A stretch of 64,000 nucleotides of DNA, taken from the NCBI RefSeq assembly GCF_019443285.1, contig NZ_CP080327.1, positions 3,096,001 through 3,160,000 on the forward strand, read 5' to 3'. A program made the position numbers and the translations under genes. The stretch is from Aquisediminimonas profunda (GTDB lineage: Bacteria; Pseudomonadota; Alphaproteobacteria; Sphingomonadales; Sphingomonadaceae). The notes beneath the pieces are model-generated. The model worked only from the letters and a program-made list of their open reading frames with translations. It searched no databases and had not been told where the DNA came from. Shown piece after piece: positions 1 to 7,107 of this stretch. The stretch's first letter is position 1, and each line of letters begins with the position of its first letter.

Positions 1-412
1 CAAATATCACGATCGTCGGGCGCTCGGGGAAGCCTCCCAATTCCCTGAGCGTGCTCGCTGCGAGCGATTGGTTCAGGGCGTTGAAGCCAATAAAGGTGAT
101 CAAGGCCACAACCCACACAAGCAATGCGCCGACGTAGCCGAATTGAGGACGGGACTGGATCATCTGCGGCAGGCCGAGGTGCGGCCCTTGGGTACAATGG
201 AACGCCATGAGGACAGTGCCGAGCACGCATCCTCCCAGAATCGCTATCCCCGACCAGAACAGGTCGAGGCCACCGACCACACTGATCGCGCCCGTCGCAA
301 GTGTCGCCAAATGGGCGTCGCCGGTGAACCAAATGGGCCAGAGGTGCCAGACCTTGCCATGCCGTTCGGCTAGCGGAACATAGTCGATCGACCGGGACTC
401 AACCAATGCCAT
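1..412 (-). CDS. NCS1-family nucleobase:cation-symporter-type permease, N-terminal part (cut by window edge)
   Basis: The minus-strand frame is open from an ATG at 412 to the window edge and encodes 137 visible residues. A GGGGGAGGG ribosome site precedes the ATG. The N-terminus (VPLAERHGKVWHLWPIWFTG) and the stretch GPHLGLPQMIQSRPQFGYVG match the purine-cytosine permease/NCS1 family, an inner-membrane symporter family. Two hydrophobic segments are visible at about residues 40-70 and 100-120. It lies 29 bp downstream of the carnitine dehydrogenase fusion on the same strand, so it may be the last gene of that operon and import a quaternary amine. That substrate is inference; known NCS1 substrates are mostly nucleobases, hydantoins and related compounds. 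The C-terminal two thirds lie outside the window. Confidence 0.8.
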   Translation of the reverse strand, partial: MALVESRSIDYVPLAERHGKVWHLWPIWFTGDAHLATLATGAISVVGGLDLFWSGIAILGGCVLGTVLMAFHCTQGPHLGLPQMIQSRPQFGYVGALLVWVVALITFIGFNALNQSLAASTLRELGGFPERPTIVIF

Positions 413-441
413 GCAAATTCCCTCCCCCGCGCCCGACGTAC

Positions 442-1917
442 CTAGCCGGGCATTTTTATGTGTCGTCCCTGCCCTTCGGGCAATCCAAGATGCGCCTGCA
501 AGGCCATCAGACCCATGGCAGCGACCTGGATTTTCTGCGGCGCAGGCACCGACCGTTCCGATTTGGCATCCACATGCAGGAGCATGTGTTCCGCAGTCGC
601 GATCAGAGTATCCTGTTTCAGGCTGAACATTTCATGGAACAGATGCAAGCGCTTGCTGTCCGCGCCAAGGACGCGCGACCGCACTTCGATGGGTTCACCA
701 AGCCGGGCTTGCCCGAGATGCCGGATATGCGTCTCCACAGTGTAGAAACTGTGCCCGCGCGCCACATAGTCGAGTCCGGCGCCAATGCGGCCGAGCACAA
801 CATCGGTCGCATCGCCAAACAGCTTCAGATAGGCGGATTCCGTCAGATGCTCGTTGTAGTCGATCCATTCCGGCTGGACTGGCGTCGCAATGGTCCGCAT
901 CCTGCCTTCCGAGTCAGGCTTGCCGTCAGCCACTGGCTGACCACTAAGCCGCGCACGATGGGCTTTTGCAATCGCCCCGGAAGCAAAATCATTCCGTTCG
1001 AGCGCATGCGTGAGATCGACCAAGCAATTGTCGCGCAACCGTTCATAAGTGCGCAAGTCAACATCGCCTGCCTGCTCGTCTGACTGCCGGGCAATTGTTT
1101 CGACCAGCTCATCGGTCAATTTCGGGCCGACAAGCTTGGTCCATGGCCATTCCATCGACGGGCCAAACTGATGCAGAAAATGCCGCATTCCGGCCTCGCC
1201 GCCAGCAAGCCGGTACGTCAGAAACGTGCCCATGAATGACCAGCGCATGCCGGCTCCAAAGCGGATCGCATCGTCGATTTCCGAGGCTGTGGCGATTCCA
1301 TCATCGATCAGCCAGAGCGCCTCCCGCCAGACAGCCTCCAGCAACCGGTCGGCAATGAAGCCGTCGATTTCCTTTCGGACATGAAGCACCTTCATGCCGA
1401 TCCGTTCGTAAATGGCACTCGCAATATCGATCGTCGCCTGGCTGGTCTGTTCGCCGCCGCAGACCTCGACCAAGGGCAGTAAATAGACAGGATTGAACGG
1501 GTGGCCGACGACGAGCCTGTCAGGTCGCCGCATCTTTGCCTGAAGCCGGGTTGGCAACAAGCCGGATGTAGACGATCCGATCACGGCATGATCGGGCATC
1601 GCTGCATCCATCTCTGCAAGCAGAGTCTGCTTCAGATCTTCCCGTTCCGGCAGGCTTTCCTGGATGAAATCGGCGTCGCGCACCGCTTCGGCCACGCTCG
1701 CCGCAATCGTGACGGACCCTTCCGTCGGAAGAGCCTGTCCAAAAAGCCGCGTGTTTGCGACGCGCGCATTTTCGAGAACCTCGCGAGCCTTTCGCTCGAT
1801 CTCCGGGTCGGGGTCATAGATCGATACGTCAATGCCATTGAGCGCAAAGCGAGCCGCCCATCCGGCCCCAATCACGCCACCACCGACGATGCCAACCTTT
1901 CGAACTTCGCGCATCAT
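442..1917 (-). CDS. lcdH: L-carnitine dehydrogenase fused to betainyl-CoA thioesterase
   Basis: 491 residues. The N-terminal 3-hydroxyacyl-CoA-dehydrogenase-type domain has the NAD loop GGGVIGAG (residues 12-19) and HPFNP (139-143). It would oxidise L-carnitine to 3-dehydrocarnitine. From about residue 338 a hot-dog thioesterase domain follows, with WIDYNEH near 353, which would hydrolyse betainyl-CoA to glycine betaine. The same fusion is known in Sinorhizobium meliloti; in Pseudomonas the activities are separate proteins. The gene starts 10 bp after the BKACE gene, so the enzymes for consecutive steps are co-transcribed. Two adjacent ATGs can serve as the start; AGGAAAG lies upstream. Both domains look intact. 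Confidence 0.92.
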   Translation of the reverse strand: MMREVRKVGIVGGGVIGAGWAARFALNGIDVSIYDPDPEIERKAREVLENARVANTRLFGQALPTEGSVTIAASVAEAVRDADFIQESLPEREDLKQTLLAEMDAAMPDHAVIGSSTSGLLPTRLQAKMRRPDRLVVGHPFNPVYLLPLVEVCGGEQTSQATIDIASAIYERIGMKVLHVRKEIDGFIADRLLEAVWREALWLIDDGIATASEIDDAIRFGAGMRWSFMGTFLTYRLAGGEAGMRHFLHQFGPSMEWPWTKLVGPKLTDELVETIARQSDEQAGDVDLRTYERLRDNCLVDLTHALERNDFASGAIAKAHRARLSGQPVADGKPDSEGRMRTIATPVQPEWIDYNEHLTESAYLKLFGDATDVVLGRIGAGLDYVARGHSFYTVETHIRHLGQARLGEPIEVRSRVLGADSKRLHLFHEMFSLKQDTLIATAEHMLLHVDAKSERSVPAPQKIQVAAMGLMALQAHLGLPEGQGRHIKMPG

Positions 1918-1927
1918 GTTGTCTTTC

Positions 1928-2818
1928 CTATCGCTTGGTCAGTTTAAGCTTGGCGCGAACCTCCTCGGGGCCAAGGATGCGTGCGCCCATGCCCGTGAGA
2001 GTCTGCACCGCGCGCTCGACCAACTGTCCGTTTGACGCGAACTGGCCACGCCCCAAGTACAGATTGTCTTCCAGACCCACGCGCACATTGCCGCCAGCAA
2101 GCGCGGCCATGGCAACAAAGGGCAATTGGTTGCGTCCAATGGAAAAGCCGCTGAAAACAGTGCCTTGTGGCAATTGATGCACCATTGACATGAACGTCAG
2201 CGGATCATCCGGCGCGCCGTAGGGAATGCCCATGCACAATTGGACCATCAACGGATCGTCGATCAGCCCGTCACGAACGAGTTCCTTCACGAAGACAAGA
2301 TGGCCGGTGTCGAAAACTTCAAGTTCGGGCCGAACGCCAAGCCGCTGCACCTCGGCGGCCATTGTGCGCAACATGCCCGGCGTGTTGGTCATCACATAAT
2401 CGGATTCTGCAAAGTTCATCGTTCCGCAGTCGAGCGTGCAGATCTCCGGGAGCAGTTCCTGCACATGGAGAAGCCGCTCCATCGGACCGACCATGTCAGT
2501 GCCGGACGGATCAAGCGGCAGCGGTGCCTCTCCTTGTCCAAAGACAATGTCCCCGCCCATTCCGGCCGTCAGGTTGATCACCACATCGGTATCGCTCGCG
2601 CGAACGCGCTCCACGACCTCACGATACAAGGCGACGTCGCGCGCGCCTTTGCCGGTCGCTGGATCACGCACATGAATGTGGGCGATTGCGGCCCCTGCCC
2701 TTGCCGCCTCAATCGCTGCATTTGCGATCTGTTCCGGAGTAACCGGCAGATCAGGGTGCTTGTCAGCCGTAGCGCCGGAGCCGGTCACAGCGCAGGTAAT
2801 GAAGACCTCAAAATTCAT
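1928..2818 (-). CDS. cdhC: 3-keto-acid cleavage enzyme (BKACE), probable dehydrocarnitine:acetyl-CoA trimethylamine transferase
   Basis: 296 residues of the BKACE (DUF849) family. It has the N-terminal ITCAVTGSG motif, the metal-binding HIHVRDP motif and a conserved [11 protein letters not shown] segment. In carnitine catabolism this enzyme reacts dehydrocarnitine with acetyl-CoA to give betainyl-CoA and acetoacetate, which fits the thioesterase fused to the next gene. The start at 2818 was chosen because GGAGGA sits just upstream and the protein then begins [11 protein letters not shown] like its relatives; the open frame reaches 2884. It is divergent from the GlxA-type regulator. The family assignment is firm; the dehydrocarnitine substrate rests on context. 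Confidence 0.88.
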   Translation of the reverse strand: MNFEVFITCAVTGSGATADKHPDLPVTPEQIANAAIEAARAGAAIAHIHVRDPATGKGARDVALYREVVERVRASDTDVVINLTAGMGGDIVFGQGEAPLPLDPSGTDMVGPMERLLHVQELLPEICTLDCGTMNFAESDYVMTNTPGMLRTMAAEVQRLGVRPELEVFDTGHLVFVKELVRDGLIDDPLMVQLCMGIPYGAPDDPLTFMSMVHQLPQGTVFSGFSIGRNQLPFVAMAALAGGNVRVGLEDNLYLGRGQFASNGQLVERAVQTLTGMGARILGPEEVRAKLKLTKR

Positions 2819-2858
2819 GGCACATCCTCCAAATACGGACAGACTAATCCGCCAAACT

Positions 2859-2879
2859 GCAAAGAAAATATCTCTTTGC
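2859..2879. promoter_or_regulatory. Perfect inverted repeat GCAAAGA-N7-TCTTTGC, candidate CdhR operator
   Basis: Two 7-bp arms separated by 7 bp lie in the 106-bp divergent region between the BKACE gene (start 2818) and the regulator (start 2925). The spacing suits a dimeric regulator bound on one helix face. Binding by the adjacent GlxA/AraC protein is inference. Confidence 0.5.
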
Positions 2880-2896
2880 GTCATTTAGTTGCCTTT

Positions 2897-2913
2897 TGCG
2901 GCATCTTGCCGCA
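2897..2913. promoter_or_regulatory. Stem-loop/inverted repeat TGCGGCA-tct-TGCCGCA upstream of the regulator
   Basis: A perfect 7-bp inverted repeat with a 3-nt loop sits directly before the AGAAGGG ribosome site of the GlxA-type regulator. It could be a second operator (autoregulation) or an mRNA hairpin that limits translation of the regulator. The sequence shows only the symmetry. Confidence 0.4.
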
Positions 2914-2924
2914 GAAGGGCCATA

Positions 2925-3887
2925 ATGCCGCAATCGCTTTCATTCATTCTGCTGCCCGGCTTTTCCGCAATCGCATTCTTTTCCGCGCTCGAGCCATTGC
3001 GCATCGCGAACCGGCTTGCTGGCAAGCAATTATATGCCTGGACCATTCACGCACCTTCCGCAGGCCATGTTACTGCTTCAAACGGCATGCAGCTGCGGAC
3101 AGATCCTGCCAATCCTGACAGGCCGGATGCATTGATCCTGTGTGCCGGCTTCGATCCGCTTGATCACGCGCAACCTGGATTGCTTGCGCTGGTACGACGT
3201 CTGTGGCGTGCTGGGTGCCAGGTCGGTGCAATCGATACGGGCGCATTCCTGCTGGCAGAAGCCGGCATTCTCGGCAGCGATCCGATTACGCTCCATTGGG
3301 AAGCAGCCGATGAGTTTCGCCACCGTTACCCCCATATTCCCGTTTCAGCCGAACTTTACGAACGCCACGCGCGCCTTTTTACCTGCGCCGGCGGTGCCGC
3401 CGCGATGGACATGATGCTGGACAGCATTGCCGCCAATCATGGTTGGACGCTGGCAAACGCCGTTTCGGACCAGCTCATTCACGATCGGATCCGCCCCCCC
3501 TCGGCACGTCAACGCACATCGCTGGCGGAGCAGGTTCAGGGCACTGGCGCGGTCGTCCAACGGCTTGTAGGGGCGATGGAGATCGGGATCACGGCGGGCG
3601 CATCCTTGGAAACCATATTGGAGCTAGAGGGAACAAGTCGCCGCCAGACCGAGCGCCTGTTTCTCAAGCAGACGGGCAGCACGCCGGGAAGATTCTATCG
3701 GGACTTGCGGCTCCGTCATGCCCTGCAGATGATGCGAAGCAGCCGCATGAGCGTGCATGAGGCAGCGATCGCTGCAGGATTTACCTCTCAGCCCGTTTTT
3801 TCGCGCGCATGCAAACAGCACTTCGGCCTGTCCCCGCGTGCTCTGCTGGCTGCGCCGAATCTGCCAGCCGCACTTGGGCACTCATGA
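2925..3887 (+). CDS. cdhR: GlxA/CdhR-type transcriptional regulator (DJ-1/PfpI domain plus AraC helix-turn-helix)
   Basis: 320 residues. The N-terminal half is a DJ-1/PfpI-like sensor domain (FILLPGFSAIAFFSALEPLRIAN; AIDTGAFLLAEAGIL). The C-terminal about 90 residues are an AraC-type double HTH with MSVHEAAIAAGF and FSRACKQHFGLSPR. CdhR, the carnitine-catabolism activator of Pseudomonas, has this architecture, and this gene is divergent from the carnitine genes. The start at 2925 has AGAAGGG upstream; an earlier in-frame start at 2889 would overlap the inverted repeat. The stop overlaps the convergent homocysteine methyltransferase by 6 bp. Confidence 0.82.
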   Translation: MPQSLSFILLPGFSAIAFFSALEPLRIANRLAGKQLYAWTIHAPSAGHVTASNGMQLRTDPANPDRPDALILCAGFDPLDHAQPGLLALVRRLWRAGCQVGAIDTGAFLLAEAGILGSDPITLHWEAADEFRHRYPHIPVSAELYERHARLFTCAGGAAAMDMMLDSIAANHGWTLANAVSDQLIHDRIRPPSARQRTSLAEQVQGTGAVVQRLVGAMEIGITAGASLETILELEGTSRRQTERLFLKQTGSTPGRFYRDLRLRHALQMMRSSRMSVHEAAIAAGFTSQPVFSRACKQHFGLSPRALLAAPNLPAALGHS

Positions 3888-4781
3888 GCGCAGACGCGCA
3901 ATGGCCTCAATATGCTCGGGGCCGATACCGCAGCATCCGCCAATGATGTCAGCACCGGCATCAAGCCAGATCCGGACCCAGTTCAAATAGCCCGCGGGAT
4001 CAAGGTCTTCCCGGATGGGCAGCAGCGTTTCATTGGCCGTCGCTTCCTTGGGCTGCGGCGGAAATGCATTGGCATAAACCCCGATCGGAATTGAGCGGCC
4101 TGCGGCGTCCATTGCGGCCTTTGCCTGTCTCGCCGCCGCTTCCATCACTTCGGGCTGACTGCAATTGAACAGCACTGCAGCCACGCCATGCTCAAGGCAC
4201 AAGGCAACGGCCGCCTCTATGGCCTCACCTGAACGCAGTCGCGCTCTGGCAGCCGCATCGGGGGCGCCGTCTTCAAGCGTGAACGATATCCAGAGCGGCC
4301 GACCATCCTTGGCGAGCATGTTCGCAACCACTTCGGCTTCTTGCGTCGCCGAAAGTGTCTCTGCCAACCAGAGATCGGCATGATCGGACAGCCCTTTCAC
4401 CAGCGGCGCGAGAAGGCGCGAGGCGTCCTCGGCATTGAAAAGGTCCGGACGATAGGAGCCAAAGAGCGGGGGCAGGCTTGCGGCGACCCTGACCGATCTG
4501 CCTGACCTGTTGGCTGCCTGCCGAGCAAGCTTGCCAGCGCGGTCAGCCAGCATTTCGCCATCGCTTTCAAACCGGGCGTCACCAATGTGAAACGGCACCA
4601 GTGCATAACTGTTCGTGGTGATGATATCGGCACCGGCCTTCACATAAGCAGAATGAACGTCCAGCACGAAGGAAGGGGCTTCGATCAAGGCAAGCGCAGA
4701 CCATTCGGGCTGCCGAAATGGTGCCCCCATTCGCTTCAGTTCCCGGCCCATTCCGCCGTCCAGGATGGTCAATGAATTCAT
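3882..4781 (-). CDS. Homocysteine S-methyltransferase family protein
   Basis: 299 residues of the cobalamin-independent homocysteine methyltransferase barrel. The N-terminus LTILDGGMGRELKRMG, the FNCSQPEV motif and the C-terminal IGGCCGIGPEHI (Cys 283/284) supply the three zinc-binding cysteines. The methyl donor could be S-methylmethionine or glycine betaine. Because glycine betaine is the product of the neighbouring carnitine module, a betaine-homocysteine methyltransferase role is attractive, but donor choice cannot be read from sequence. It follows the SDR gene on the same strand with a 22-bp gap. Confidence 0.85.
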   Translation of the reverse strand: MNSLTILDGGMGRELKRMGAPFRQPEWSALALIEAPSFVLDVHSAYVKAGADIITTNSYALVPFHIGDARFESDGEMLADRAGKLARQAANRSGRSVRVAASLPPLFGSYRPDLFNAEDASRLLAPLVKGLSDHADLWLAETLSATQEAEVVANMLAKDGRPLWISFTLEDGAPDAAARARLRSGEAIEAAVALCLEHGVAAVLFNCSQPEVMEAAARQAKAAMDAAGRSIPIGVYANAFPPQPKEATANETLLPIREDLDPAGYLNWVRIWLDAGADIIGGCCGIGPEHIEAIARLRS

Positions 4782-4803
4782 GATCTCTCCCGAATGCGCA
4801 TCT

Positions 4804-5595
4804 TCAAGTCGATAACTCCATGGACAGACTTTCCGTATGGCCGTCGATGGCTATCGCCTGGCCCGAGATTCTCTTGCCTGCAGGTGACACCAGGTACCGG
4901 ACCATGGCCACGATGTCTTCCTGCGTCACAAATGTGCGCATTGAAATCTGCTGTTTGTATTCGCGTTCGACCTCGTCAACCTGGAGGCCTCTGGCCTCCG
5001 CATCGGCCCTAATGACCCGGTCCATCCTCTCGCCTTCGACACTGCCCGGACAGATTGCGTTAACCCTTATGCCGCCCGGCCCAAGTTCCATGGCAAGTGT
5101 CTTGGTCAACCCTATTATGGCCCATTTGCTTGCAACATAGGGCCCGCGCAACGGACATCCGAACAGCCCTGCGCTTGAGCTCATGTTGATAATGGAGGCA
5201 TCCGGCGCCTTGCGTCGCAACAAAGGGATTGCCAGGCGTGTAATATAAAAATTGCCGTTGAGATTGACGTCGATGGTCTGACGCCATTTGTCGAGCGGCT
5301 GATTTTCGAGCCTTTCCACCGGTCCGGCAATTCCTGCATTGTTGACCAGCAGATCAAGGCCGTCATCGCCCTCTTGGGCCAGGGCTTCGGCCACATCGTC
5401 GAAGAAGCGCTCAACCGCAGAAGGATCGCTGACGTCGCACTGACAAGCCCTGATGGTCGGGTCCGAAGCCGTAAGCGCGGCAATTGCCGTTGCATCCTGA
5501 TCGCAGACAAGGACGCACCAGCCATCGTCTCGCAGCCCGCGCGCGATGGCCAGGCCAATGCCATTGGCTGCCGCTGAGATGATGGCCGTTCGCAT
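4804..5595 (-). CDS. Short-chain dehydrogenase/reductase (SDR)
   Basis: 263 residues. The Rossmann dinucleotide motif is a variant (SAAANGIG instead of TGxxxGIG). NNAGIAG, the catalytic NMSSSAG serine and YVASK (YxxxK) are present. The start at 5595 was chosen for GGGAG a few bases upstream; the open frame reaches 5610. It is probably the first gene of a unit with the homocysteine methyltransferase. The 157 bp upstream to the enolase-superfamily stop hold no obvious gene. The substrate is unknown. Confidence 0.82.
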   Translation of the reverse strand: MRTAIISAAANGIGLAIARGLRDDGWCVLVCDQDATAIAALTASDPTIRACQCDVSDPSAVERFFDDVAEALAQEGDDGLDLLVNNAGIAGPVERLENQPLDKWRQTIDVNLNGNFYITRLAIPLLRRKAPDASIINMSSSAGLFGCPLRGPYVASKWAIIGLTKTLAMELGPGGIRVNAICPGSVEGERMDRVIRADAEARGLQVDEVEREYKQQISMRTFVTQEDIVAMVRYLVSPAGKRISGQAIAIDGHTESLSMELST

Positions 5596-5752
5596 AAACT
5601 CCCGCATCACGATTGTTGAAGTGAATGCAACATTCCATCGCCTCCCAAGGCAGCTGCGACAAGGACAAAATGACGGCTTGGCAAGGCCCAGCCCTCAACG
5701 CGTTGCCAATGGCCGACGATGACACTCCGCCCAGTGCGAACAACTCTCGCTT

Positions 5753-6862
5753 TCAGTTTACAAGTTCGCTCGAGCGATAGCGCATGGCCTCCAGTGCGGC
5801 CGGATTGATTTCGACCCCCCAGCCAGGCCCGGCTGGGACGTGCATGCGTCCGTCTTCAATCCGGAAAGGGTCTCCAAGGAACAGGTCCTGCTGCCACGGA
5901 TAATAGTCCGCACCTTCGATCGAGAATTCGATGTACGGGCCAGCATTGGGAATTGCGGCCAGCAGATGGGCCGTACAGATCGTCACCAAAGACAGGTTCG
6001 CGCTGTGGGGCGTGCAGATCATGCCCGCCTCATGCGCCATGCCCACGAGTTGCAGGGTCCGCGTCATGCCGCCCATGTACATGATATCAGGTTGCAGCAC
6101 ATCGACGGCGCGCATGTCGATCATGCGACGCCAGGTCGCCAAATCCCAGTCCTGTTCGCCGCCTGTGACGTCCAGTGACAGGGCACGCGTCACTTCCGCG
6201 GTCTGCTCAAGCTCCCAATAGGGGCACGGCTCCTCGAAATGACAAATACCCTCCGCCTCGAGCAGCGAACCGACCTCAATCGCACGGGAGGGCGAAAAGC
6301 CGCTGTTCGCGTCGACCAGCTTTGCGACTCCGGGCCCGAGCGCCCGCGCAACGAGCGGCACAATTTCCTCTGTGCGACCGGGCCATTCGTCGACATCGCG
6401 TCCGCATTCTGCGGCAATCCGCCATTTGAAAGCATCAAATCCTTTGGCATCGCGAAGCCGGACCAGTCGGTCTGCTTCGTCTTGCGGTGTGATGTCGCGC
6501 TTCATTGAGGAGGCATAGGCACGCAAGTCTGTCCGTGTTCCGCCTAGCAGATTGGCAACCGATTTGCCTTCGCTCCGGCCGCGCCAGTCCCACATGGCAG
6601 TATCGAGACCGGCAAGGGCCCGATATCGGTAGCTTCCCGGATATTTGTGTTCCCGCTCTTCGACGATGCGGACTGCTCCGGCAATGTCGGTGGCATCCCG
6701 ACCAAGGACCCAGGGCGCAACCTGCCTGTGGAAAACCTGCGCCGTGATATCGGCATTATATGTCGACGTCTGACCCCAACCAAAACTGGCATCATCCATC
6801 GTTGCCTTCACGAAACAGACGAACTCATTGTCAAAGGTTTCGAGTTTCGCGATCCGGATCAT
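5753..6862 (-). CDS. Enolase-superfamily (mandelate racemase/muconate lactonizing type) enzyme
   Basis: 369 residues. Residues expected for the mandelate-racemase subgroup are visible: K146-W-R148 on the second barrel strand, metal ligands D184, E210 and E236, and H286 in CTPHSAN. Such enzymes abstract a proton alpha to a carboxylate, usually in acid-sugar dehydration or racemisation. The ATG at 6862 was chosen; the longer frame to 6913 starts with TTG inside fdsD. It begins 37 bp after fdsD and may be the last gene of the formate dehydrogenase transcript, an unusual partner. The substrate is not predictable. Confidence 0.82.
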   Translation of the reverse strand: MIRIAKLETFDNEFVCFVKATMDDASFGWGQTSTYNADITAQVFHRQVAPWVLGRDATDIAGAVRIVEEREHKYPGSYRYRALAGLDTAMWDWRGRSEGKSVANLLGGTRTDLRAYASSMKRDITPQDEADRLVRLRDAKGFDAFKWRIAAECGRDVDEWPGRTEEIVPLVARALGPGVAKLVDANSGFSPSRAIEVGSLLEAEGICHFEEPCPYWELEQTAEVTRALSLDVTGGEQDWDLATWRRMIDMRAVDVLQPDIMYMGGMTRTLQLVGMAHEAGMICTPHSANLSLVTICTAHLLAAIPNAGPYIEFSIEGADYYPWQQDLFLGDPFRIEDGRMHVPAGPGWGVEINPAALEAMRYRSSELVN

Positions 6863-6899
6863 TGCGCAGGGGACTGCCGTCCGCAGGTTGCAATCATCA

Positions 6900-7103
6900 T
6901 CAGCCGGCTGCAAGCCGGGCTATGGCGGATCGGGCAATCGGGTCCAGCCCGGAACGATCGTGCGCGTATATTGTCGCCTTCATTCTGGGGTCCCAGAAAT
7001 CCCGGATATGCTGAGCGGTTGCGGCAATGGCAGCCTCCTCGCCCTGGGCGGCCAGATTGCGGGCGATCTGGTTGGCCATATAGATGAGGTGGCTTGCATC
7101 CAT
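6900..7103 (-). CDS. fdsD: Formate dehydrogenase delta subunit
   Basis: 67 residues. The sequence MDASHLIYMANQIARNLAAQ followed by HIRDFWDPRMK is typical of the small FdsD subunit, needed for maturation or stability of the NAD-dependent molybdenum formate dehydrogenase. The ATG at 7103 is 4 bp after the fdsA stop; the longer open frame to 7190 lies inside fdsA and was not used. The family's HIRDFWDPRMK motif is complete. Confidence 0.88.
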   Translation of the reverse strand: MDASHLIYMANQIARNLAAQGEEAAIAATAQHIRDFWDPRMKATIYAHDRSGLDPIARSAIARLAAG

Positions 7104-7107
7104 CGCG

